Source: Mariprofundus sp.
GTDB lineage: Bacteria; Pseudomonadota; Zetaproteobacteria; Mariprofundales; Mariprofundaceae
DNA length: 64,000 bases
NCBI GenBank assembly: GCA_021772775.1
Contig: JAJFLH010000029.1
Location: 36,633 to 100,632 of the forward strand
Reading direction: 5' to 3'
Each line of letters starts with the position of its first letter. Positions within the stretch are counted from its first letter, which is position 1. Positions 55,789 to 64,000 of this stretch are shown here, piece after piece. Under the pieces are notes generated by a model. It did no database searches, was not told where the DNA came from, and worked only from the letters and a program-made list of their open reading frames with translations. A program made the position numbers and the translations under genes.

Positions 55789-56544
55789 ATGAGATTAAAA
55801 ATACTCGCGCCAATGTTTACCGCACTGCTGGCCTTTTCAGCCTCAGCCCATGCCGACGAAACCGTGGCTATTAAAGCTGGCGTCATGCTCTTATCAGCCA
55901 CCGGTCAATTTGGTGCAACGGTAAACAATCTAGGCACCAATATTAATACGGAAAGCGATCTGAACCTTGGCAACAGCATTCAACCGACGGGTGAAATCAC
56001 CATCAGCCTGGGGGACTCGCTGCTCTCCTTTGGCTTTATCCCATTCAGCTTTAGCGGTTCCAACACACTGACACGTAACATCAACTACAATGGTCAAACG
56101 TTCGTTACCGGACAAACTGTACAAAGTGAGCTTAAAGCAGACATTTTTGATATGTCTTACGCCTATTATCTGGTCAATATGGATGACTTACCATCCCGCT
56201 TGCAGATCGCTTTTGAAACATCGGTCAAAACCATTAACTTCAAAACCAGCTTAACCAGTGCAGGTGTAACCACCAGCAAGAGTTCCACTATCCCGATCCC
56301 TACCGTTGGTCTCCGTGGCCGGGTGGCATTGGCAGATTTTATTGGTCTGACCGGCCGTGTCGGTTATTTGGGTTATTCCGGCAACAGCTTCACCGATTTT
56401 GATACTCAGGTTGAGTTCTCACCGTTGCCTACATTGGGCATCTACGCCGGTTATCGTTTCCTCAAGGTAAAACTGGACAACAATGCCCTCACAGCGAACA
56501 CCACACTCAAAGGCCCATATATCGGCGGTTTCTTCCGCTTTTAA
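55789..56544 (+). CDS. Outer-membrane beta-barrel protein
   Basis: 251 aa from ATG 55789 (GGAG upstream); the ORF-track start is 13 codons earlier. Signal peptide MRLKILAPMFTALLAFSASAHA, then amphipathic strands with repeated Gly/aromatic turns (GLRGRVALADFIGLTGRVGYLGYSG) and a terminal GGFFRF. Terminal Phe and strand pattern mark an outer-membrane barrel. Family not identified. It diverges from hyuA. Confidence 0.7.
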   Translation: MRLKILAPMFTALLAFSASAHADETVAIKAGVMLLSATGQFGATVNNLGTNINTESDLNLGNSIQPTGEITISLGDSLLSFGFIPFSFSGSNTLTRNINYNGQTFVTGQTVQSELKADIFDMSYAYYLVNMDDLPSRLQIAFETSVKTINFKTSLTSAGVTTSKSSTIPIPTVGLRGRVALADFIGLTGRVGYLGYSGNSFTDFDTQVEFSPLPTLGIYAGYRFLKVKLDNNALTANTTLKGPYIGGFFRF

Positions 56545-56820
56545 CTTAATCCCATCTGGATCCGTTCAGCTGTTTATTGATCTCCCCAAACATTGGCTTC
56601 AGGTATCTGCCTGGAGCCTTTTTGTTTTCTATCTCATGACTACTCAGCCCCGATGTATTCTCCGGCTAAAGGAATGCCGGAATGACGCTGATGTGTAGCT
56701 ATTAAAGCCTTGCACAAACAACATTATATAGTTCGTAAACTGTGACCAATAAAGTGGCATTGCTATTGCTGGACAATAGCAGCTATTCAGCAGAGGCCAT
56801 CATTTAGCCGGGAGATAAAC

Positions 56821-57462
56821 ATGAGTCAGCCATTTTCAATTTTATCCGCTCAGAAGTTTCTACCTGAAGAGACGATAGAGCTGCTTAAACAATATGGTTC
56901 AAACTTCCCACATGATCTCGCTCTGGAGCAAGACATGAGCATCCTCTTCAGCGATATGCGTGGCTTTACTGAACTGGCAGAGAATTATCAACCGCGTGAA
57001 GTATATGCCACCATCAATGCCAGTCTGGCCGTTCAGGTACAATGCATTCATGCCCATGGAGGCAGCGTAAACAAGTTTTTAGGTGATGGACTACTGGCCT
57101 GTTTCTCCGGAGAAGGGAAAAGTGAACGGGCACTCGCCTCTCTGCTCGAGATGCTCAAAAAATTACCTGAGAATGAGGGTCAACTACTACCATGCCGAGT
57201 TGGCTTTGGACTTCACTGCGGCAAGGTACTGCTTGGTGTACTGGGCAATGAAGAGCGCTGGGAATATACCGTCATCGGCGATGTCGCCAATACAGCTGCG
57301 CGTCTATGCGGTATTGCGCAACCATTTCAGGCGCTCTTAACCGAGAGTGTGATTGCAGATATTCCAAGCTCACAACGCAAGAGCTATTGCAGTTATCTGC
57401 ATCCGCAAATGTTCAAAGGCAAAAAACATGCTATTGATATTTATCAGGTGAAGAGTGGGTAG
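56821..57462 (+). CDS. Class III adenylate/guanylate cyclase domain protein
   Basis: 213 aa, catalytic domain only. Metal-binding aspartates in ILFSDMRGFTEL and NKFLGDGLLACF; transition-state Asn/Arg in VIGDVANTAARL. Lys before FLGD is the residue that favours ATP in this family, so cAMP is the likelier product. No sensor domain is fused and no partner gene adjoins. GGGAG precedes the ATG. Confidence 0.85.
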   Translation: MSQPFSILSAQKFLPEETIELLKQYGSNFPHDLALEQDMSILFSDMRGFTELAENYQPREVYATINASLAVQVQCIHAHGGSVNKFLGDGLLACFSGEGKSERALASLLEMLKKLPENEGQLLPCRVGFGLHCGKVLLGVLGNEERWEYTVIGDVANTAARLCGIAQPFQALLTESVIADIPSSQRKSYCSYLHPQMFKGKKHAIDIYQVKSG

Positions 57463-57528
57463 TCATCTCATATCCAACAAATTAAAAGTCCGGATTATCG
57501 ACCCTGCCTATTAATAATGTTCAAAATC

Positions 57529-57560
57529 TAACCCGGATTATTTATAAATAGTCCGGGCTA
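57529..57560. terminator. Hairpin between the cyclase and isocitrate dehydrogenase genes
   Basis: TAACCCGGATTATT pairs with AATAGTCCGGGCTA around TATA, with few mismatches, between two convergent genes. No clear T-run follows. Confidence 0.55.
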
Positions 57561-57568
57561 AAGCTTAA

Positions 57569-59317
57569 TTAGTAACTCTTGCGGAACTCCGTTGCATGAC
57601 ATCTCGGACAAGGCGGGACACGCCCAGTCTTTTTGAAATGCATTTCACAATCACATGAAACACAAGTCAGCGTGCCCGCACTGGTAATTTCTCCAGAGCG
57701 ACATGAGATAGCTTTCTGCGTTTTTTCTGCAATCGACGATATCGCACTACCAGCCATATTCAACAGCGATGAGAGAGAAGACATTGCACCAGCACTAACA
57801 CGGGAAGGGTTGAGTTTTTCCTTGGCCTCATCGCGCATGGTATCTGCCATTTGGGATAGGTCACGTTCAAGAAATCCTTTCAGATTCTTGCCCTGCTCTT
57901 CTGAAAATGCACCCGCAGCAGTAAGCTGTTTACGCGCTTTTTCCATCGCGACAGCAGCAAAGTCAGCACTCTTTTCTGCACCTGATTCAAACAACTCTTT
58001 AAAACGTTCAGCCAACTCATCATATTGATCAGCTACGGTATCGCCCTGATCGACATCAATCACATCCATTGCTGCAATGACCGCATCACCATATGCAGAG
58101 GTCGATAGCTTCGTTGCATCATCCATCAAACGGTGGAAATCATAGGTCACAGTCTTGGCTGCAATGGTGCCATTGATACCTTTGATGATCAGATCAGCGG
58201 CTTCTACCCACCCCATGTAACGCAACATCATCTCACCGGAAAGCAGTACAGATGATGGGTTCACCATATCTCTATCCGCATATTTTGGGGCCGTACCATG
58301 CGTCGCTTCAAAAATCGCGTGACCCGACAGATAATTGATATTCGCACCCGGTGCGATTCCGATGCCACCTACCTGAGCAGCCAGTGCATCTGACAAATAA
58401 TCACCATTCAAATTCAGTGTCGCAATGACATCAAATTCGGTCGCACGTGTGAGCACCTGTTGCAGCGCGATATCAGCAATCGCATCCTTAATCACAATAC
58501 CATTCGGCAACTTGCACCATGGGCCACCATCAATCTCTTCAGCACCGAACTCTTCTTTGGCCAAGGCATAACCCCAGTTGCGAAAAGCGCCCTCGGTGAA
58601 CTTCATGATGTTGCCCTTATGTACCAGGGTAACTGATGAACGCTTATTATCAATCGCATACTGAATCGCCGCACGCACCAAACGCTCTGTACCTTGACGC
58701 GAAACAGGTTTCACACCAATGCCGGAGCTTTCAGGGAAGCGGATGTTGCTCACACCCATCTCATCCTGCAAAAAGGTAATCACTCTGTTTACTTCATCCG
58801 AGCCTGCTGCCCACTCAATACCGGCATAAATATCTTCGGCATTTTCGCGAAAAATCACCATATCGACATCTTCAGGCCGTTTAACCGGTGACGGCACACC
58901 CTCAAAATATTTCACCGGACGCAAGCAGGTATAGAGGTCCAGCTTCTGACGTAGGGCAACATTTAACGAACTTATGCCACCACCAATCGGCGTAGTCAGC
59001 GGCCCCTTAATACCAATCAGATACGTTTTGAATGCCTCTAGCGTTTCATCTGGCAGCCATGCATCATCACTCTGCCCATACATATTCCAAGACTTTTCAC
59101 CGGCAAACACTTCCATCCAGGCAATCTTACGCTCTCCGCCATAGGCTTTTTCAACCGCCGCATCCAACACACGCTGTGCAGCTCGCCAGATATCACGGCC
59201 AGTACCATCGCCCTCGATAAATGTAACAATCGGCTGATCAGGGACTTGTAACAGTCCATCATCACCCATGGTAATTTTTTCACCTGTATCTGGGATAGCT
59301 ATATGATCAAAGGCCAT
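57569..59317 (-). CDS. icd: NADP isocitrate dehydrogenase fused to a YbeL-like zinc-ribbon domain
   Basis: 582 aa. Residues 1-~418 are a complete isocitrate dehydrogenase: [30 protein letters not shown] (phosphorylatable Ser in E. coli Icd), [27 protein letters not shown]. coli Icd stops at 416. Here ~160 more residues follow: helices ([32 protein letters not shown]) and a zinc ribbon [20 protein letters not shown]...CPRCHATEF. Order and spacing match YbeL (DUF1451 zinc-ribbon family). The fusion is in one uninterrupted frame. The core should decarboxylate isocitrate in the TCA cycle; the added domain's role is unknown. Confidence 0.9.
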   Translation of the reverse strand: MAFDHIAIPDTGEKITMGDDGLLQVPDQPIVTFIEGDGTGRDIWRAAQRVLDAAVEKAYGGERKIAWMEVFAGEKSWNMYGQSDDAWLPDETLEAFKTYLIGIKGPLTTPIGGGISSLNVALRQKLDLYTCLRPVKYFEGVPSPVKRPEDVDMVIFRENAEDIYAGIEWAAGSDEVNRVITFLQDEMGVSNIRFPESSGIGVKPVSRQGTERLVRAAIQYAIDNKRSSVTLVHKGNIMKFTEGAFRNWGYALAKEEFGAEEIDGGPWCKLPNGIVIKDAIADIALQQVLTRATEFDVIATLNLNGDYLSDALAAQVGGIGIAPGANINYLSGHAIFEATHGTAPKYADRDMVNPSSVLLSGEMMLRYMGWVEAADLIIKGINGTIAAKTVTYDFHRLMDDATKLSTSAYGDAVIAAMDVIDVDQGDTVADQYDELAERFKELFESGAEKSADFAAVAMEKARKQLTAAGAFSEEQGKNLKGFLERDLSQMADTMRDEAKEKLNPSRVSAGAMSSLSSLLNMAGSAISSIAEKTQKAISCRSGEITSAGTLTCVSCDCEMHFKKTGRVPPCPRCHATEFRKSY

Positions 59318-59360
59318 GATTAATCCTCACTGGTTGTTCTAGTTGAAAGGGCAGGTACTC

Positions 59361-59642
59361 TTAATGATGTTTTGATTGCTTTAGACGTGCCGCCTGCTGT
59401 GCATTACGCTTGGCTTCCAAGGCTTTGTGACGGGCACGCTCATAGCGCTCGTGCTGAATGGCATCTGCGGCCTCTTCCAGAGCCTGCTCAGCACTCTTGA
59501 GATAGGAGTCGGCTTTCTTCTGCTGACCGGGAAGCTCTTGTGCCATCTTGATAGCAATACGCGCATCAGACATCTCCTGTGCTGGTGGTTTCGTCACACA
59601 GGAAGCTAAAAACAGCAATGGTATCAGTAACAAACGACTCAT
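59361..59642 (-). CDS. DUF4398-like small lipoprotein
   Basis: 93 aa. Lipoprotein signal with lipobox FLASC, then a charged helical hairpin (ARIAIKMAQELPGQQKKADSYLKSAEQAL, ARHKALEAKRNAQQA) matching DUF4398-type envelope lipoproteins. Function unknown. It lies 43 bases upstream of icd in the same direction. Confidence 0.65.
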   Translation of the reverse strand: MSRLLLIPLLFLASCVTKPPAQEMSDARIAIKMAQELPGQQKKADSYLKSAEQALEEAADAIQHERYERARHKALEAKRNAQQAARLKQSKHH

Positions 59643-60179
59643 CGTTGCATGATCGTATCATTTTCAAGCGATGTCAACGCGCTCAAATAGAATATTCTCC
59701 ATGAATAACAAGTATCTAGACCTGTTAACAGGTATTTGATCCTAGCACTGCTGCCTAAACAATATTTAGTGTCCACTATTTTAGTACTCATCCCCCCTCC
59801 ATTGATTCGAAATACTCTGATTTCAATAGACCTTAAAAAGGTGACAGTATACTTTTTAAAGTGCCTTTTCCCGGCAATTTGATAAGTAGGTATAAGCAGG
59901 GGCGGGGTGGGGTCTTGATTCACGCCCTTTTGATCTTTTTACTTATTGTCGAGTGGTGCAGTCCTGCATAAGTAGCAATATCCTACATGGTATATCCATG
60001 CTCCGTATAAGCTTCATACATCTACTCTTGCTGCTCTTTTCCTCGTTCAATTTCAGATAACGGTAAATGCCTGAGTATTCTTTTTCGCTAGGCACTTCAT
60101 GGCTTTCAACATCAACTTTTGCCTGCAAGTCACACCGAAACTCATCATCACCTAAAATGTCCGGGCCATTAAATTGATC
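59643..60179. other. Gene-poor stretch before the deleted transposase
   Basis: Two short frames in the track here lack protein character and ribosome sites. The only clear structure is the left member of the inverted pair flanking the transposase (GGTCTTGATTCACG at 59911). Confidence 0.5.
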
Positions 60180-60634
60180 CTAGGGAGAGGCTAAATCATC
60201 TCTTTCAACAAAGTTGATATATGCTCTCTCCGCCTGTTTCTTAGCCGAACTAAACTGTGAAAGCAGCCATTGCGTTTCAAGCCAAGCAGGAGATCTACCT
60301 TGAAAGAGGTGCCCAACATGTCCATGACTTCGATTAAATCGCTGAGTATAAACGCCATTAAGCTGCCGCATTCCACGACTTAAATTTGCATGAGGTGTTT
60401 CAATCATTAGATGATAATGGTTACTCATCAAACAATATGCATGGCATTTCCATCTGAATCTATCCACCACAAAGACAAGTACATCCAGAAGCATTTCTCT
60501 ATCTTCATCATTGAAAAAGATGTTATCACGGACATTTCCGCGTGAAGTTACATGGTAAACAGCACCATCAAATTCGATTCGTAAAGGCCTAGCCATGCAG
60601 TGATAAGATCAGCCCAATACCGCGAATCAAGACC
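59911..60634. mobile_element. REP-associated transposase element with flanking inverted repeats
   Basis: GGTCTTGATTCACG (59911-59924) and CGCGAATCAAGACC (60621-60634) are inverse of each other with one mismatch in 14. They flank the Y1-type transposase gene at 60180-60596. This is a plausible RAYT unit, but the true ends are not certain. Confidence 0.45.
60180..60596 (-). pseudogene. REP-associated Y1 transposase (RAYT) with internal deletion
   Basis: 138 codons. N-terminal family signature MARPLRIEFDGAVYHVTSRG, the HUH metal motif in YCLMSNHYHLMIE, and GRSPAWLE where a full-length protein continues GRYKAILVEKDSY with the catalytic Tyr. The C-terminal reading (WLLSQFSSAKKQAERAYINFVE) resumes a later part of the family. 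The middle, including the usual catalytic Tyr region, is missing, so it is probably inactive. Intact relatives are usually well over 200 aa. Confidence 0.7.
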
Positions 60635-60712
60635 TGAACCCCTCTCACTCTTATTTCCTTCAGATTGAGGCCTGCATAATAAAGCTCAGAGTTCGCAGCG
60701 GGCTGGAGAAAC

Positions 60713-60749
60713 AAAAAAGGCTCGCTTACGTTTGTAAGCGAGCCTTTTT
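60713..60749. terminator. Strong bidirectional terminator after aspS
   Basis: AAAAAAGGCTCGCTTAC pairs perfectly with GTAAGCGAGCCTTTTT around GTTT. It has A- and T-runs on both sides and follows the aspS stop on the minus strand. Confidence 0.9.
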
Positions 60750-60778
60750 AAACAGCACATTTAAAGCTAAGTTAAGCT

Positions 60779-62575
60779 TTACTCTGAATCTTTTTCTATA
60801 AGAGCCCTGCTCTTACGCAGCCCCAGCTCTTTCCACTGTGCATCAGCCACTTCAGACGGGGACTCAGACATCGGATCAGCAGCACGCTGGGTTTTAGGGA
60901 ATGCGATGACATCACGAATCGATTCAGCACCCACCATCAAACTCAACACACGATCCAGACCAAATGCCAGTCCACCATGCGGTGGTGCACCATATTTAAG
61001 CGCATTAAGCAGGAACCCGAATTTATCGTTGGCTTCTTCATCAGAAATATTCAGTGCTTTCAATACACGGGCCTGTACTTCGGTATCGTGAATACGAATC
61101 GAACCACCACCAATTTCCGTACCATTCCAGACCAGATCATAAGCCTGCGAACGCATCTCAAGCGGTGCAGTCTCCAGTTTATCCAGATCTTCAGGATAAG
61201 GTGCTGTAAACGGATGATGCAGGGCCTGAGGACGTTTGTTCTCGGCATCCCATTCAAACATCGGGAAATCTACTACCCAGACAAACTGATTGGATTTAGG
61301 ATCAAACAGACTCAGGTCTTTGCCCAACTCAACACGCAGATAACCCAGGGCATTATTCACAACTTCTTTGGTATCAGCACCAAAGAACAACAGGTCGCCA
61401 TTTTCTGCACCTGAACGTTCAAGCAGTGCTTTCAATACATCGTCAGAAAGATTTTTAACGATCGGTGACTGCAAACCACCCGGAATATCGTCTTTATCGT
61501 TCACCTTGATATACGCCAAACCACGCGCGCCATAGATGGAGACAAATTTGGTGTAGTTATCGATCTTCTTACGGCTTAACTGACTGCAACCATTCGGTAC
61601 GCGAATCACTTTAACCAGACCACCATTGTTGGCAGGGCCACTGAATACTTTGAAATCCACTTCCTTCATCAGGTCGGTGACATCAATATGCTCCAGACCA
61701 AAACGCACATCTGGACGATCCAGACCATATTTATCCATTGCTTCGGCATAGGTGATACGAGGGAACACTTCTTCAATCTTCTCATTCATGCCGGCTGCGA
61801 ACATCGAACGAATCAGACCTTCGGCCACGGCCATCACGTCGTCCTGATCAACAAATGACATCTCCAAATCGACCTGAGTAAATTCAGGCTGGCGATCTGC
61901 TCGCAGATCTTCATCACGGAAACAGCGGGCAATTTGATAATAACGATCTACTCCAGCCACCATCAACAGCTGTTTAAAAAGCTGTGGGCTCTGCGGCAGA
62001 GCATAAAAAGAACCCGGATAAATGCGCGATGGTACCAGGTAATCACGCGCGCCTTCCGGTGTGGATTTATTCAAAATTGGCGTTTCAACATCGAGAAAGT
62101 TTTGTGTATCCAGATAGTTGCGCGCGGCATGAGTCACTTTATGACGCAACATCAGATTCTTCTGCATACAAGGGCGACGCAGATCCAGGTAACGATATTC
62201 TAGGCGATGCTGTTCACCGGTATTGCAATCATCTTCAATCGCAAATGGTGGCGTTTCGGCACGATTCAACAGCGTCAAGGTGTGTATTTTTACTTCAATC
62301 TCACCTGTCGCCAGTTTGGGGTTCATAGCATCAGCATCACGCGGAACCACTTCACCGATCACTTCAATCACATTTTGCTGGCGCATGGAGTGAGCCAGAG
62401 CATGCATTTCAGGCGTATCCGGATGTGCTACAACCTGCACAACACCAGTGCGATCACGCACGTCCAGGAAGATGACGCCACCATGGTCACGATTGGTCTC
62501 AACCCAACCATTCAAGCGAACCTCTTTTCTCAGATCTGTTTTGCGAAAATCACCACAATATGTACGCGCTAGCAT
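60779..62575 (-). CDS. aspS: Aspartyl-tRNA synthetase
   Basis: 598 aa, normal for the bacterial type. N-terminal anticodon-binding OB fold ([22 protein letters not shown]), class II motif 2 region ([22 protein letters not shown]), a GAD insertion ([20 protein letters not shown]) and motif 3 ([14 protein letters not shown]). It charges tRNA-Asp, or both tRNA-Asp and tRNA-Asn if gatCAB is present elsewhere. It stands alone with its own terminator. Confidence 0.97.
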   Translation of the reverse strand: MLARTYCGDFRKTDLRKEVRLNGWVETNRDHGGVIFLDVRDRTGVVQVVAHPDTPEMHALAHSMRQQNVIEVIGEVVPRDADAMNPKLATGEIEVKIHTLTLLNRAETPPFAIEDDCNTGEQHRLEYRYLDLRRPCMQKNLMLRHKVTHAARNYLDTQNFLDVETPILNKSTPEGARDYLVPSRIYPGSFYALPQSPQLFKQLLMVAGVDRYYQIARCFRDEDLRADRQPEFTQVDLEMSFVDQDDVMAVAEGLIRSMFAAGMNEKIEEVFPRITYAEAMDKYGLDRPDVRFGLEHIDVTDLMKEVDFKVFSGPANNGGLVKVIRVPNGCSQLSRKKIDNYTKFVSIYGARGLAYIKVNDKDDIPGGLQSPIVKNLSDDVLKALLERSGAENGDLLFFGADTKEVVNNALGYLRVELGKDLSLFDPKSNQFVWVVDFPMFEWDAENKRPQALHHPFTAPYPEDLDKLETAPLEMRSQAYDLVWNGTEIGGGSIRIHDTEVQARVLKALNISDEEANDKFGFLLNALKYGAPPHGGLAFGLDRVLSLMVGAESIRDVIAFPKTQRAADPMSESPSEVADAQWKELGLRKSRALIEKDSE

Positions 62576-62689
62576 TGCTTTACCTCTGAACTATCTCTAT
62601 TTTTTAACGGTCGCGCAGACTAGCGCCGGCAATGAATGCAAGCAAAGGCGCATTCATTGATTATAGGATTAAAATTTTAAAGCAGTAAC

Positions 62690-63112
62690 TGCATTAGCGC
62701 GTTGAAGTAAGCAGTAACATCTCCCGCACACACTTGGCTGCCAGTACTGATCAACAACCACTGGCATCAAGTTGTGGTGCCAACTCAGCTGCATCGAGAC
62801 CGACGAAGTCGATGTGCTGATTTTGGACATCTCAGCTACCAGCCACATGCCAGACGTACTGGACCGCCCTGCCATGACCAGCTCGACGGCACATTGTGTC
62901 CTGCCGGTGTATGATTCATTCGATACACCTCTGTAACCGAGCAATCGTCTGGTATTTGAAGAGATAATTCACTATCGCGTAGTTAAAGCCACCATGTTCA
63001 ACGGTGTCCGTTATCCCGACATCAGCATCTGGCATACGGAGAACGCTTTTAAACTAGGCATAGCTTTACCGGCTCAGGATTTCGCGACCGGCTTGCGTAA
63101 CGAATAGGTTTT
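62690..63112 (+). pseudogene. Probable decayed coding sequence
   Basis: Plus-strand readings give protein-like pieces broken by stops: DEVDVLILDISATSHMPDVL, then a TAA at 62934-62936, then SNRLVFEEIIHYRVVKATMF and GVRYPDISIWHTENAFKLGI ending at a TAG. The frame is preserved across one stop, which suggests a dead gene. I cannot name its family. The ORF-track frame on the minus strand (62669-62944) has no support. Confidence 0.3.
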
Positions 63113-63144
63113 CATGTAGATAAGAGTCAAACTCAAGCTAACTC

Positions 63145-63465
63145 TTAGCGCCCCTGAATTGAACGAAATGAGTAGATTCGGACAGGACTGACTATAGCTG
63201 CACTGCTAGTTATTGCCTCTTCACCGTCATCCTCGCTGACTTCGGTGTCTCCCCAGCAGTAACTGAGTGAATCACCATGCTCGAGATGAGCTTCGACAGC
63301 AGGTTCTCCCACTTCGATGCTGTGCATGTTATCGGGATTGCCCGGAGGGATATGACAAATCACCACCTTCTCTTTTGGCGTTGCGTAAGCACTACTCCCT
63401 GTGATTGCGGTCAAGACCGAAAACACTGAAATAAGTATTATTAACTTAAAGGCGGATTTTTTCAT
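63145..63465 (-). CDS. Small exported protein with a CHIPPGNP motif
   Basis: 106 aa from ATG 63465 (AGGAGAGAGAG upstream); the ORF-track start is 17 codons earlier. Signal peptide MKKSAFKLIILISVFSVLTA..., then VVICHIPPGNPDNMHSIEVG and AHLEHGDSLSYC. The C-H-I-P-P-G-N-P...H-x-x-H-G-D pattern recurs in many exported bacterial proteins of unknown role, often next to acidic tails like the SEDDGEEA here. Confidence 0.65.
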   Translation of the reverse strand: MKKSAFKLIILISVFSVLTAITGSSAYATPKEKVVICHIPPGNPDNMHSIEVGEPAVEAHLEHGDSLSYCWGDTEVSEDDGEEAITSSAAIVSPVRIYSFRSIQGR

Positions 63466-63668
63466 CTCTCTCTCCTTGGAATATGGGCACACACCCATTT
63501 GCTGCAAGGAGTACACTAACCGGAAATCAATGCAATGATGTGTTCCACATCACACCAGACTATCGATGTTCAGCAGCGATTTAGCTGTGCATAAAGAAAG
63601 CGCCACCAGATAGAAAACAGAGTAAGGCAGCATGGTGTTGTAAATGACAATCATTAACGATTGGCTGA

Positions 63669-63700
63669 AGGAGTCGTTTTGACAGTATAAAACGACTCCT
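63669..63700. terminator. Hairpin upstream of the IS30 remnant
   Basis: AGGAGTCGTTTT pairs perfectly with AAAACGACTCCT around GACAGTAT. A 12-bp stem with T-rich and A-rich sides. The surrounding 63560-63868 gap has no gene. Confidence 0.6.
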
Positions 63701-63868
63701 GCCCTTTAACAAGATGGATTGATCAGGTATCTATTCGACTCATTAACCATCTAATCTCCCACTGAAAACACCTGCGAAAATCATTTCAGACCTCCTCATA
63801 AACTATATATGCATAAAACCACATTTTGGCACTTTTTATGCTTCAAAAAACCTACTTATAACGCGGAT

Positions 63869-64000
63869 TCAATTCCCAAGTGCAACTCCAGTAAGTTGAG
63901 TTTTGGTATTGAAGAACACTTCGTGGGGTGTTCTGTAGCCCAGCGTCTTTCTTGGTCGATGATTTAGCCTGTGCATGATGAAGTCAACCTCCTCATCAGT
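63869..64000 (-). mobile_element. IS30-family transposase, C-terminal end (runs off the window)
   Basis: Absent from the ORF track because it is cut by the window edge. The minus strand reads TDEEVDFIMHRLNHRPRKTL, then GYRTPHEVFFNTKTQ and GVALGN before a TGA at 63869-63871. The LNxRPRKxLGYRTPxEVF block is the C-terminal signature of IS30-family transposases, next to their catalytic Glu. The insertion sequence end should lie within about 60 bases of the stop, but I cannot place its terminal repeat without the other end. Confidence 0.85.

Noticed and set aside
59639-59923. ORF of 94 aa on the minus strand
   Set aside because: No ribosome site, atypical composition, no recognisable protein pattern, and it runs into repeat-like sequence.
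62669-62944. ORF of 91 aa on the minus strand
   Set aside because: The opposite strand gives more protein-like reading; no start signal is visible.
1-64000. CRISPR array, tRNA, rRNA or prophage
   Set aside because: No regularly spaced direct repeats, no tRNA cloverleaf and no rRNA or phage structural genes were found by reading.

Overview
The window looks like chromosome of a motile, respiring Gram-negative proteobacterium. It carries TolB-Pal-CpoB, lipoprotein and outer-membrane barrel genes, a long chemotaxis operon, type IV pilins, NtrY/NtrX, sigma-54-type promoters and a c-type-heme chemoreceptor. Together with gene style this suggests an aquatic, Mariprofundus-like Zetaproteobacterium. 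That placement is an inference with modest confidence; no rRNA or other direct taxonomic marker is present.

Region by region. (1) 1-5.2 kb: part of a LuxR-type regulator, then an alpha-hydroxyketone quorum-sensing module of the Cqs/Lqs kind: synthase cqsA with a structured leader, convergent with an LqsR-like regulator and a CqsS/LqsS-like membrane kinase. DUF1841 and small membrane-protein genes follow. (2) 5.3-9.5 kb: an orphan gene, a strong unannotated 6S RNA candidate, a MotB-like coiled-coil membrane protein next to a decayed partner, a CvfB-like S1 protein and two response regulators. (3) 9.6-25.9 kb: one long minus-strand chemotaxis operon. In transcription order it holds a CASTOR/POLLUX-like channel, cheY, cheA (frameshifted here), cheW, two chemoreceptors (one with a periplasmic CxxCH heme site), a STAS protein, cheR, cheD, cheB, a CheZ-like phosphatase and a voltage-gated K+ channel. 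Ion channels therefore sit at both ends. Several products share a C-terminal acidic-V-x-L-F tail, and the two receptors end in xWxxF tethering peptides. A CheY-like protein and two hybrid kinases, the first behind a sigma-54-type promoter, diverge from it. (4) 31.1-46.8 kb: housekeeping blocks: rlmJ, pepA, trkH-trkA-ntrX-ntrY-DUF4390, tolB-pal-cpoB-queE-queC.

(5) 47-50.6 kb: a sigma-54-type promoter, a type IV pilin, an ABC exporter pair, a membrane-anchored helical protein and a second pilin, followed by a 258-bp highly structured element closed by a 17-bp perfect inverted repeat between convergent genes. (6) 50.8-62.6 kb: tsaD, hyuAB-type hydantoinase/oxoprolinase, an outer-membrane barrel, a class III nucleotidyl cyclase, an isocitrate dehydrogenase fused to a YbeL-like zinc-ribbon domain, a DUF4398 lipoprotein, a deleted REP-associated transposase with flanking inverted repeats, and aspS. 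(7) 62.6-64 kb: decayed sequence, a small exported protein and the 3' end of an IS30-family transposase.

The main themes are signal transduction and surface behaviour: quorum sensing, chemotaxis possibly coupled to ion flux, redox sensing and pili. No CRISPR array, tRNA or rRNA gene was seen.
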